A stretch of DNA of 6,347 bases from Oscillospiraceae bacterium (lineage in GTDB: Bacteria > Bacillota > Clostridia > Oscillospirales > Ruminococcaceae): assembly GCA_028694405.1 (NCBI GenBank), contig JAQUTM010000134.1, positions 1-6,347 of the forward strand. Reading direction: 5' to 3'. Positions 1 through 5,865 of this stretch are shown here, one piece after another. The notes beneath the pieces were generated by a model. The model was not told the origin of the DNA and did no database searches. It worked only from the letters and a program-made list of their open reading frames with translations. Numbering within the stretch: the first letter of the stretch is position 1; each line of letters starts with the position of its first letter. A program made the position numbers and the translations under genes.

Positions 1-800
1 AAAATGCAACAGTTAACAGCGGCGACAGTGTTATTTTCTTTAACTTCCGCCCGGACCGTGCCCGCGAAATTACCCGTACCTTTGTAGACCCTGCATTTGA
101 CGGATTTGAGCGCAAAAAAGGATTTTTCCCCTTAACCTACGTTTGCTTTACCCAGTACGATGCCACCATGCCAAACGTACAGGTTGCATTTAAACCCCAA
201 AGCTTAACCAACACCTTGGGTGAATATCTTGCCAAAAACGGCAAAACACAGCTGCGCATTGCCGAAACCGAAAAATATGCACATGTAACGTTTTTCTTTA
301 ACGGCGGTGTAGAGGCCCCCTACGACGGTGAAGACCGTGCGCTGGTAAACAGCCCTAAAGTTGCAACTTATGATATGCAGCCCGAGATGAGCGCTTACGA
401 GGTGGCAACCGAGTGTGTAAACCGCATTGAAAGCGATAAATATGATGTTATCATTTTAAACTTTGCCAACTGCGACATGGTAGGGCATACTGGTGTTTTT
501 GACGCGGCAAAAGCTGCGGTAGAAGCAGTAGATTCTTGCGTAGGCAAAGTTGTTGATGCTGTTTTGGCAAAAGGCGGCACGGTACTGCTTACAGCAGACC
601 ACGGCAATGCCGACCAAATGTACGAGCCCGACGGCAGCCCCTTTACGGCCCACACCACAAACCCTGTGCCTTTGTTGGTTGCAGGTGCCGGCGATGTTAC
701 CTTGCGCGAGGGAGGCAAATTGGCCGATCTTGCGCCTACCATGTTAAAACTGTTAGGCATGGAGCAGCCCGCCGAGATGGACGGACAAAGCTTAATTTAA
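1..800 (+). CDS. gpmI: 2,3-bisphosphoglycerate-independent phosphoglycerate mutase, C-terminal part
   Basis: The gene is partial at the left edge. The open frame is read from base 3 and runs without a stop to TAA at 798-800, giving about 265 residues of an enzyme usually near 510. The ATG at 168 is internal, because clear family sequence lies upstream of it (FNFRPDRAREI at about 36-68). GpmI is a cytosolic, Mn-dependent alkaline-phosphatase-superfamily enzyme that interconverts 3- and 2-phosphoglycerate in glycolysis. Visible signatures are the substrate-binding FRPDRAR; ETEKYAHVTFFFNGG with its conserved Lys (codon 273-275); the metal site NCDMVGHTG (Asp codon 474-476, His 486-488); TADHGNAD (Asp 597-599, His 600-602); and TAHTTNPVP with its His at 651-653. 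The phosphorylated Ser and the N-terminal metal ligands lie outside the window. Nothing in the visible part looks degraded. In this phylum gpmI often sits with other glycolytic genes (gap, pgk, tpiA, eno), which would be off the left edge. Confidence 0.97.
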   Translation, partial: NATVNSGDSVIFFNFRPDRAREITRTFVDPAFDGFERKKGFFPLTYVCFTQYDATMPNVQVAFKPQSLTNTLGEYLAKNGKTQLRIAETEKYAHVTFFFNGGVEAPYDGEDRALVNSPKVATYDMQPEMSAYEVATECVNRIESDKYDVIILNFANCDMVGHTGVFDAAKAAVEAVDSCVGKVVDAVLAKGGTVLLTADHGNADQMYEPDGSPFTAHTTNPVPLLVAGAGDVTLREGGKLADLAPTMLKLLGMEQPAEMDGQSLI

Positions 801-825
801 TAAATGCCGATAAAGCTTTAAAAAT

Positions 826-875
826 AAATACCCCTACCACGCGTTTGCTTAAGCCGTGGCAGGGGTATTTTTCTT
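826..875 (+). terminator. Terminator of gpmI, probably bidirectional
   Basis: A 16-bp inverted repeat pairs 826-841 (AAATACCCCTACCACG) with 855-870 (CGTGGCAGGGGTATTT) across a 13-nt loop, with one A/C mismatch on the + strand. It is followed by TTCTTTT and lies 25 nt after the gpmI stop codon. On the - strand the mismatch becomes a U-G wobble, and the stem is followed by a T-rich run (TATTTATTTTT). It could therefore also stop transcription that passes the end of galM. This is the usual arrangement between convergent genes. Confidence 0.88.
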
Positions 876-880
876 TTAAC

Positions 881-936
881 AAAATTTAAAGTGCATTTTG
901 TGCGCTTATGGTGTACTTGCGGCACAAAGCGGCACT
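881..936 (-). terminator. Candidate galM terminator (imperfect hairpin)
   Basis: AGTGC at 890-894 pairs with GCACT at 932-936, and TTTGTGC at 897-903 pairs with GCACAAA at 922-928. The two helices are separated by a small internal loop (2 nt against 3 nt), and the apical loop is 18 nt. On the - strand the structure lies 35 nt beyond the galM stop codon and is followed by TTTAAATTTTG. That is a plausible but not strong intrinsic terminator, with the hairpin at 826-870 as backup. On the + strand it is followed by GGGTC, so it would not terminate there. The large loop and interrupted T-tract keep confidence low. Confidence 0.4.
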
Positions 937-970
937 GGGTCAAATGTGGTTTTGTCTGGTTTTTTATATA

Positions 971-2020
971 TTAGCGGGTAAAAAATTTATAGGTGGTAGT
1001 TTCTGCAAAATGTTCACCGGGACGCAGCACTACACTGGGAAACTGCTGGTGGCTTGGGCTGTCGGGATAGTGCTGGGTTTCCAAACAAACAGCGTCGCGG
1101 CTGGAATAAATAGCATTATCCTTGCCCAAGGGCTGTGGGGTGCGGCTAATAAAGTTGCCGCTGTAAAATTGTACACCCGGCTGAGTGGTATAGGTTTCCA
1201 TAACAATACCGCTTTCATCACCGGCTAAAACAGCAATAGGTGCACTGGTTTTACCCAAAACATAGTTATGGTCATAGCCACCGCCTTGTACAATTTGTGC
1301 GTCAGAGGTATCGTTAATATCTTTGCCGATTACCTTTGGCACGGTAAAATCAAAGGGTGTGCCATGCACAGGCAGCAAAGTGCCTGTAGGAATAGACCCC
1401 TCTGCAATTTCCGTAATAAAGTTGCTGTTAATTTGCAAAGTGTGGTTCATGGCGGTGCCGCTGTTATGGCCGTTTAAGTTAAAGTAAGAGTGGTTTGTAA
1501 AGTTTACAATGGTGGGTTTATCGGTGGCAGCGGTGTATTCGATGCTTAATGCATCGTCGTCCGTTAAGCTGTAGGTTATGGCTGTGGTAAGGTTGCCGGG
1601 GTAGCCTTCCTCACCATCGGGGCTTACCAAAGTAAACCGAACAGCAGAAGGTCCGATAGGCTCGATTTTCCACATACGGCGGTCAAATCCAATAATGCCG
1701 CCATGTAACTGGTTTTTACCCTCGTTGGCAGGCAAATTGTAGGTAACGCCGTCTAAGGTAAAGCAGCTGTTCGCCAAACGGTTTGCATGGCGTCCGATAG
1801 CGGCGCCAAAATGGGCACGGCTTTTTTCGTAAGCAGCCATATTATCAAAACCCAAAACAACGTCGCGCAGGTTACCGTTTTTGTCTTTGGCAAAAATAGA
1901 GCGAATAGTTGCGCCATAGTCTAAAAGCTGCACAATCATGCCGTTTTTATTTATGAGGGATACTTGCTTTACCTCTTGCCCTTGGGCGGTTTTGTCAAAA
2001 AAGATAATATCCAGTGCCAT
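971..2020 (-). CDS. galM: Aldose 1-epimerase (mutarotase)
   Basis: This 349-residue protein is the usual length for GalM. The enzyme interconverts the alpha and beta anomers of galactose and glucose in the cytosol and supplies the anomer needed by the Leloir pathway. Family motifs run in order: DYGATIRSI (about 34-42), RDVVLGFDN (52-60), GAAIGRHANRLAN (72-84), NQLHGG with His106, GFDRRMWK (111-118), TNHSYFNL with His177, GGYDHNYVL with Asp250, VQFYSGNFI (283-291) and VCLETQHYPDSP with Glu314. His106, His177, Asp250 and Glu314 correspond to the catalytic and substrate-binding residues known in the family (L. lactis His96, His170, Asp243 and Glu304). The ATG at 2020 is preceded by AAGGAG (2034-2029) with 8-nt spacing. 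No galK, galT or galE lies in the window, so the gene appears to be a separate unit. It lies downstream of dapL but behind a strong terminator and has its own promoter candidate. Confidence 0.96.
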   Translation of the reverse strand: MALDIIFFDKTAQGQEVKQVSLINKNGMIVQLLDYGATIRSIFAKDKNGNLRDVVLGFDNMAAYEKSRAHFGAAIGRHANRLANSCFTLDGVTYNLPANEGKNQLHGGIIGFDRRMWKIEPIGPSAVRFTLVSPDGEEGYPGNLTTAITYSLTDDDALSIEYTAATDKPTIVNFTNHSYFNLNGHNSGTAMNHTLQINSNFITEIAEGSIPTGTLLPVHGTPFDFTVPKVIGKDINDTSDAQIVQGGGYDHNYVLGKTSAPIAVLAGDESGIVMETYTTQPGVQFYSGNFISRTPQPLGKDNAIYSSRDAVCLETQHYPDSPSHQQFPSVVLRPGEHFAETTTYKFFTR

Positions 2021-2028
2021 AATTTACG

Positions 2029-2075
2029 CTCCTTATTAAAATACTTATTATATACTATTGTACTGCATTTTTAAG
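2029..2075 (-). promoter_or_regulatory. galM promoter and ribosome binding site
   Basis: On the - strand a perfect TATAAT lies at 2052-2047. The best -35 is TTAAAA at 2074-2069, which matches 4 of 6 consensus bases with a 16-bp spacer. Transcription would start near 2040, and AAGGAG at 2034-2029 sits 8 nt before the ATG, so the leader is very short. The -35 region lies immediately after the T-tract of the dapL terminator. The weak -35 leaves some doubt about the exact start. Confidence 0.6.
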
Positions 2076-2078
2076 CAT

Positions 2079-2116
2079 AAAAAAAGCCATGAGAGCAAAA
2101 CTTTCATGGCTTTTTT
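2079..2116 (-). terminator. Terminator of dapL
   Basis: A perfect 13-bp inverted repeat pairs 2080-2092 (six A then GCCATGA) with 2104-2116 (TCATGGC then six T). On the - strand the GC-containing stem is followed by seven T, the classic intrinsic terminator form. It begins 10 nt after the dapL stop codon. On the + strand an additional GAG/CTT pairing, including a G-U pair, reduces the loop to CAAAA, and a T-tract also follows. The element is therefore structurally bidirectional, although no + strand gene reads into it. Confidence 0.9.
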
Positions 2117-2125
2117 ATAAAAGAA

Positions 2126-3313
2126 CTATTTTAGTTTTTGTATGGCAGCTTTTAGCTTGGCGGCGGCTTTTTTTGTGTTTTCGGCATCACCAAAGCCTGT
2201 TAAGCGAAAGTATCCTTCGCCGCAGGCGCCAAACCCGCTGCCCGGGGTACCTACTACGCCGGCTTCTTCCAGTAAATAATCAAAAAAGTCCCAGCTTTTC
2301 ATGCCGGCGGGGCATTGCAGCCAAATGTAAGGACTGTTTTTTCCGCCGCTGTACCAAACGCCTGCTTCATCTAGCGCGGCGGCAATTACGGCGGCGTTGC
2401 TACGGTAATAGGCAATATTGTCTATGCAGGCTTTTAGCCCCGCTTGGCTAAACACGGCCTCGGCACCGCGCTGTACAATATAAGGTACACCGTTAAACTT
2501 AGTGGTTTGACGGCGCAGCCACATTTTGTTTAAGCTTTTGCCCTCGGCGGTAAGCGCCAAAGGTACAATGGTATAGCCGCAGCGCGTACCGGTAAAGCCT
2601 GCTGTTTTGCTTAAAGAGCAAAACTCAATGGCACAGGTTTTGGCACCTTCAATTTCAAAAATGCTGCGTGGACAATCATCTGTAACAAAAGCCTCATAAG
2701 CGGCGTCATATAAAATAACCGCCTTGTTTTGGTTGGCGTAGGCCACCCACTCTGCCAGTTGACCGCGGGTGTAGGTGCTGCCGGTAGGGTTATTTGGGCT
2801 GCACAGATAAATAATATCGGCAACAACATCTTTGGGCGGCATAGGACAAAAGTTGTTTTGGGCGTTTGCTTGCAAATAAACAATTTTGCGGCCGTGCATT
2901 ACATTGGTGTCTAAATAAACAGGATAGACAGGGTCTGGGATAAGAACGGTATTTTCGGTGCTGAACAAATCTAAAATATTGGCAACATCGCTTTTTGCGC
3001 CGTCGCTTACAAAAATTTCATTCAGCTCTAAATGGGTGTTGCGTGCGGCATAATAGCCTTGAATAGCCTCTTTTAAAAAGCCGTAGCCCTGTTCGGGACC
3101 ATAGCCGTGAAAGCCTGCGGCTGTGCCGGTTTCATCGGCGGCTTTTTTCAAAGCTTCTACAACAGGTGCAGGTAAAGGCAAGGTTACATCGCCAATTCCC
3201 AGACGAATAATTTCTTTTTCGGGAAAACGTTCTTTATATTCAGTTACCTTTTTGGCAATGGTAGAAAACAAATAGCTGTCGCTTAAATTTTGATAATTTT
3301 TGTTAAGCTGCAT
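2126..3313 (-). CDS. dapL: LL-diaminopimelate aminotransferase
   Basis: This 395-residue, class I/II fold, PLP-dependent aminotransferase converts tetrahydrodipicolinate and glutamate directly to LL-2,6-diaminopimelate. That step bypasses the succinylase or acetylase branches of lysine and peptidoglycan synthesis. DapL-type motifs are unusually clear: SYLFSTIAKKV (13-23), IIRLGIGDVTLPL (35-47), GYGPEQGYGFLKEAI (70-84), SDGAKSD (103-109), PDPVYPVYLDTNVM (126-139), CSPNNPTG (171-178, Asn175), LYDAAYEAF (201-209, Asp203 and Tyr206 near the cofactor), SLSKTAGFTGTRCGY with the Schiff-base Lys236, and RRQTTKFNGVPYIVQRGAEAV (267-287). Arg370 in YFRLTGFG is the expected carboxylate-binding arginine. 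The ATG at 3313 is preceded by GGAGGG (3324-3319). The upstream neighbour dapF encodes the next enzyme of the pathway. A 254-bp gap with a dyad and a promoter candidate separates the two, so dapL is probably at least partly independently controlled. The stop codon is TAG. Confidence 0.96.
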   Translation of the reverse strand: MQLNKNYQNLSDSYLFSTIAKKVTEYKERFPEKEIIRLGIGDVTLPLPAPVVEALKKAADETGTAAGFHGYGPEQGYGFLKEAIQGYYAARNTHLELNEIFVSDGAKSDVANILDLFSTENTVLIPDPVYPVYLDTNVMHGRKIVYLQANAQNNFCPMPPKDVVADIIYLCSPNNPTGSTYTRGQLAEWVAYANQNKAVILYDAAYEAFVTDDCPRSIFEIEGAKTCAIEFCSLSKTAGFTGTRCGYTIVPLALTAEGKSLNKMWLRRQTTKFNGVPYIVQRGAEAVFSQAGLKACIDNIAYYRSNAAVIAAALDEAGVWYSGGKNSPYIWLQCPAGMKSWDFFDYLLEEAGVVGTPGSGFGACGEGYFRLTGFGDAENTKKAAAKLKAAIQKLK

Positions 3314-3335
3314 GGATACCCTCCGTTTATTAACA

Positions 3336-3370
3336 TAAAATGTAAGTGTCTTTTTAACACTTACATTTTA
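3336..3370. repeat. Perfect 14-7-14 inverted repeat before dapL
   Basis: TAAAATGTAAGTGT (3336-3349) and its exact reverse complement (3357-3370) are separated by 7 nt. The dyad ends 22 bp upstream of the dapL start codon and overlaps the -10 element and likely transcription start. As DNA it is a good repressor operator candidate. As RNA, if transcription starts further upstream, it would form a long leader hairpin 11 nt before the ribosome binding site. It is not followed by a T-tract in either direction, so I do not call it a terminator. I do not recognise the half-site. It does not match the GlnR/TnrA box, because the TGTAA...TTACA spacing is 15 rather than 7. Confidence 0.8.
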
Positions 3371-3393
3371 ACATACAACAATTTAAAATAAAA
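3365..3393 (-). promoter_or_regulatory. Candidate dapL promoter (extended -10)
   Basis: On the - strand TGTTAAAAT (3373-3365) is an extended -10 element, with TG one base before TAAAAT, which matches TATAAT at five of six bases. The -35 position 17 bp upstream (TTTTAT, 3393-3388) is poor, which is usual for extended -10 promoters. An alternative pair, TTGTTG (3381-3376) with TTAAAA (3357-3352) at 18 bp, is weaker. Either choice places the polymerase contact region and the start site within the dyad at 3336-3370. Confidence 0.45.
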
Positions 3394-3567
3394 GGGGGCA
3401 CGCCTATTACATAAAGCAAAACGCAGGCTGCTACTTTGCAAAAAAAAGAATTTAAATTTTTAATTTTACAATCCAGCCTAAAAAGTAAAAAACAATTTAA
3501 AAACAAAAACAGGTTCTATAAAAGTTAATCGGAAAAAAACCTTTTTGCAGGTTTATACTTAAAACGG
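3371..3567. other. AT-rich intergenic region between dapF and dapL
   Basis: About 200 bp without a credible coding frame. It holds the weak dapF terminator (3533-3554) and an imperfect long-range stem at 3425-3479. In the stem AGGCTG at 3425-3430 pairs with CAGCCT at 3474-3479, and TTGCAAAA near 3437-3444 pairs with TTTTACAA near 3465-3472 with one wobble. Poly-A runs dominate the rest. I found no lysine riboswitch core and no tRNA-like fold in it by eye. Confidence 0.5.
3533..3554 (-). terminator. Weak terminator after dapF
   Basis: On the - strand AAACCT (3554-3549) pairs with AGGTTT (3542-3537) across a 6-nt loop, and the stem runs into a T-tract (3539-3533). It starts 14 nt after the dapF stop codon. 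The 6-bp stem has only two G-C pairs, so read-through toward dapL is likely. Confidence 0.45.
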
Positions 3568-4407
3568 TTAATAGTCCTCTATGGTACCGCTGCAAACAGT
3601 ACAGGCATCTCCAATCAGCAAAACGGTATCGGTGTAACGTACTGTTACAGTACCACCGGGCTGTTGGACAGTAATATCGGTATTGCGCAAGGCACGGCTT
3701 GTGGCAATAGCCGCCACGGCTGCTGCACAGCTGCCGCTGCCACAGCCAAAGGTTTCGCCGCTACCGCGCTCAAAAACACGCATTTTTAGTTTGCCTTGGG
3801 CAAGCACTTGTACAAATTCTACATTTACGCCCTGGGGAAAAATGCCGCTGCGACCAAAAGCCGGTGCCAATCGCTCTAAGTTTAGTTTATCTACATCTTT
3901 GCAAAAAAGTACACAGTGCGGGTTACCTATATTTAAAGCAGTTACGGTATAAGGATAGCCCTGTACGGTTATTTGGCTGTTAATTACAGGGCGCAAAAAA
4001 CCAACCATAGGTACACGGCCCGGCTCAAAACAGGGGGCGCCCATGTCTACCATAACTTTTTTTACCTGCCCGGCAACCAGCTGTAGGGTAAGAGCACGAA
4101 TACCGGAGGCAGTTTCGATTTTAATATGGGTACTGCGTACAAGATGGTTGTCGTATAGGTATTTGGCAACACAGCGTATGCCGTTGCCGCACATGGCGCC
4201 TTCGCTTCCGTCGGCGTTAAAAATGCGCATACGAGCGTCTGCTGTAAAGCTGGGTAAAATTAAGATTAAACCGTCGGCACCAATGCCGGTATGTACATCG
4301 CTAACCTTGCGGGCAAAGGCAGCAGGGTTATTTACACTTTGATTAAAACAATCTACATAAATATAACTGTTTCCACATCCCTGCATTTTGGTAAATGAAA
4401 TTTTCAC
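3568..4407 (-). CDS. dapF: Diaminopimelate epimerase
   Basis: This 279-residue enzyme is the normal size for DapF. It is a cofactor-independent, two-cysteine racemase that converts LL-diaminopimelate to the meso form used in peptidoglycan and as the lysine precursor. The N-terminal lobe carries FTKMQGCGNSYIYVD (5-19) and NADGSEGAMCGNGIRC with catalytic Cys73. The C-terminal lobe carries GNPHCV (161-166), GVNVEFV (193-199), FERGSGET (212-219) and GCGSGSCAAAVAA with catalytic Cys222. The usual ACGTGACA around the second cysteine reads GCGSGSCA here, and the usual GND after the first strand is GNS. Both are mild departures. The start codon is GTG at 4407. An upstream stop (TAG, 4425-4423) and the family's N-terminal strand exclude other starts; ATG codon 8 would remove that strand. 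There is no ordinary ribosome binding site. The T-tract of the purA terminator abuts the GTG, and only GGGGGTG (4421-4415) is purine-rich. Downstream dapL encodes the preceding pathway step. Confidence 0.95.
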   Translation of the reverse strand: MKISFTKMQGCGNSYIYVDCFNQSVNNPAAFARKVSDVHTGIGADGLILILPSFTADARMRIFNADGSEGAMCGNGIRCVAKYLYDNHLVRSTHIKIETASGIRALTLQLVAGQVKKVMVDMGAPCFEPGRVPMVGFLRPVINSQITVQGYPYTVTALNIGNPHCVLFCKDVDKLNLERLAPAFGRSGIFPQGVNVEFVQVLAQGKLKMRVFERGSGETFGCGSGSCAAAVAAIATSRALRNTDITVQQPGGTVTVRYTDTVLLIGDACTVCSGTIEDY

Positions 4408-4446
4408 AAAAAAACACCCCCACTACAATGTATGCAGTAGGGGGTG
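4408..4446 (-). terminator. purA terminator abutting the dapF start codon
   Basis: On the - strand CACCCCCTAC (4446-4437) pairs with GTA (4426-4424) and GGGGGTG (4421-4415), with a 2-nt bulge and a 10-nt loop. Seven T follow at 4414-4408. A G-C-rich stem with a T-tract is a textbook intrinsic terminator, 34 nt beyond the purA stop. The last T of the tract is directly followed by the GTG start of dapF, so the hairpin also occupies the position where the dapF ribosome binding site should be. It may act as a partial terminator or as a switch for dapF. Confidence 0.85.
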
Positions 4447-4480
4447 CTGTTATTTTTAAATATTTAGGTAAATAAAAATA

Positions 4481-5752
4481 TTACAGTTCGATATATGCTT
4501 CGCGCTCGGCACCAACCGAAACGTATTGAATTTTGCAATCAACAGTTTTTTCAATATAGCGAATATAATCCTGTGCGGCTTTGGGTAAATCTTCCCATTT
4601 GCGGCATTTGCTAATGTCGCATTTCCAGCCGTCCATATAAATAACAACGGGTTTAGCACGCTGTAGTTTGTCGCCGTAAGGGAAATCACAGGTTTCTACA
4701 CCGTCAACGCTGTATTTTTCACAAACGGGGATTTTATCCAAGCTGCTTAAAACGTCCAGTTTGGTTAAAGCGATAGAGTCTGCTCCTTGCATACGCACGC
4801 CGTAACGGCTTGCAACAACGTCAAAACCGCCAACACGACGGGGACGGCCTGTGGCGGCACCGTATTCGTTACCGGCAGCACGCAGCGCCTCAGCTTCTTC
4901 CCCAAACATCTCGCAGGTAAAGGGACCTTCACCTACGCAGGAGGAGTAAGCTTTCATAATGCCAATGCTGTTGGTAAGCTTATGCCCCGGGATACCCGCA
5001 CCGATGGGTGCATAGGCGCCGATGGTATTGCTGGAGGAGGTGTAGGGGTAAATACCAAAATCAATGTCACGCAAAGCACCAAGCTGTGCCTCAAACATAA
5101 TTTTCTTGCCCTCGTTGTCAGCGGCGCTTAGCAAAAGACCGGTATCACATACATAAGGTAAAAACATTTCGGCATATTTGGTAATCCAAGCCCAAAGCGC
5201 ATCAAAGTTAATGGGGTCAGCGCCATAAACCTTTTCAATGGTAAGGTTTTTCCAAGCCACAATATTTTTTAAACGCGGTTTTAAGGCGTCTAGGTTTGCA
5301 AGGTCGCCCATTAAAATTGCTTTTTTCATATATTTGTCGCCATAAACGTAGGCAATACCGCGGCGGGTAGAGCCAAATTTGGCATCGCCCAGACGGTCTT
5401 CCTCCAAGCAGTCCTGCTGCACATGATAGGGCAGAGTAATAACTGCACGGTCGCTGATTTTTAAATTTTTGGGAGAAATTTTAACACCGGCTTCTATTAA
5501 ACGGCCCATTTCACCCTCTAGGTGGCATAGGTCAATAACCATACCGTTGCCCATAACGTTTACCACATTCTCGCGCAGAATGCCACTGGGCAAAAGGTTG
5601 AGAATAAATTTGCCAAGGTGATTTACAACAGTGTGCCCTGCGTTATTGCCGCCTTGATAGCGCACTACGATATCATAGGTTTCACTTAAAAGGTCAACCA
5701 TGCGGCCTTTGCCTTCATCGCCCCAGTTAATGCCGGTAATTGCTGTTAACAT
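4481..5752 (-). CDS. purA: Adenylosuccinate synthetase
   Basis: PurA joins IMP and aspartate with GTP hydrolysis to give adenylosuccinate, the first committed step to AMP, in the cytosol. I choose the ATG at 5752 (423 residues, normal size). AGGAG at 5764-5760 precedes it by 7 nt, and the protein then starts MLTAITG as the family does. A longer frame from TTG at 5773 would overlap the ribosome binding site. Motifs with this numbering are GINWGDEGKGR (7-17) with Asp12, QGGNNAGHTVV (33-43) with His40, FGSTRRGIAYVYGDKYMKK (126-144), DIDFGIYPYTSSSNT (229-243), CVGEGPF (272-278), ATGRPRR (300-306) and LTKLDV (329-334). Asp12, His40, Thr129, Arg303 and the TKLD guanine-recognition motif are present. 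GIAY replaces the common GIGP at 132-135, and Lys replaces the usual Arg at 143. This resembles a clostridial subgroup as far as I recall. The gene reads away from padR, and dapF follows after a terminator. Confidence 0.96.
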   Translation of the reverse strand: MLTAITGINWGDEGKGRMVDLLSETYDIVVRYQGGNNAGHTVVNHLGKFILNLLPSGILRENVVNVMGNGMVIDLCHLEGEMGRLIEAGVKISPKNLKISDRAVITLPYHVQQDCLEEDRLGDAKFGSTRRGIAYVYGDKYMKKAILMGDLANLDALKPRLKNIVAWKNLTIEKVYGADPINFDALWAWITKYAEMFLPYVCDTGLLLSAADNEGKKIMFEAQLGALRDIDFGIYPYTSSSNTIGAYAPIGAGIPGHKLTNSIGIMKAYSSCVGEGPFTCEMFGEEAEALRAAGNEYGAATGRPRRVGGFDVVASRYGVRMQGADSIALTKLDVLSSLDKIPVCEKYSVDGVETCDFPYGDKLQRAKPVVIYMDGWKCDISKCRKWEDLPKAAQDYIRYIEKTVDCKIQYVSVGAEREAYIEL

Positions 5753-5771
5753 ATTTGTTCTCCTGTTCTCC

Positions 5772-5816
5772 AAACGGGCAAAAGACCCGTTTCAGTTTAA
5801 TCTGTGTTTGTCACAG
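5772..5816 (-). promoter_or_regulatory. Structured purA 5' leader with two hairpins
   Basis: Two perfect hairpins lie between the predicted purA start site and its ribosome binding site. The distal one pairs CTGTG (5816-5812) with CACAG (5806-5802) across a 5-nt loop. The proximal one pairs AAACGGG (5792-5786) with CCCGTTT (5778-5772) across a 7-nt loop and ends 7 nt before AGGAG. CAAAC (5810-5806) could instead pair with GTTTG (5775-5771), which would compete with both. No T-tract follows, so it is not a terminator. I do not recognise a known riboswitch, and no purine riboswitch core is visible by eye. Confidence 0.5.
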
Positions 5817-5836
5817 GTAGTTGCTCATACTTTTAC

Positions 5837-5865
5837 ATTATAATATAAATTTGTTAAAATTCCTA
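5837..5865 (-). promoter_or_regulatory. Predicted purA promoter
   Basis: On the - strand a perfect TATAAT lies at 5842-5837. TAGGAA at 5865-5860 is a 3-of-6 match to the -35 consensus with a 17-bp spacer. Transcription would begin near 5830 and give a leader of about 78 nt that holds both hairpins. No PurR-box-like inverted repeat was seen by eye. Confidence 0.6.

Noticed and set aside
921..937. Direct repeat GCGGCAC, 3 nt apart (919-925 and 929-935)
   Set aside because: It is too short and single-copy to be a functional repeat. It forms part of the hairpin arm already described.
908..1228. 106-codon + strand open frame
   Set aside because: It is largely antisense to galM, has no ribosome binding site, and its start lies in the loop of the galM terminator hairpin. 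The galM frame has clear family motifs throughout.
2089..2451. 120-codon + strand open frame
   Set aside because: It starts inside the dapL terminator and is antisense to dapL. Its arginine-, cysteine- and leucine-rich composition is typical of a shadow frame.
3314..3567. Lysine riboswitch or T-box upstream of dapL
   Set aside because: The region is simple AT-rich sequence. I saw no lysine riboswitch core, T-box sequence or leader terminator.
5753..5773. Longer purA start at TTG (5773), adding 7 residues
   Set aside because: The added codons contain the AGGAG ribosome binding site, and the family N-terminus matches the ATG at 5752.
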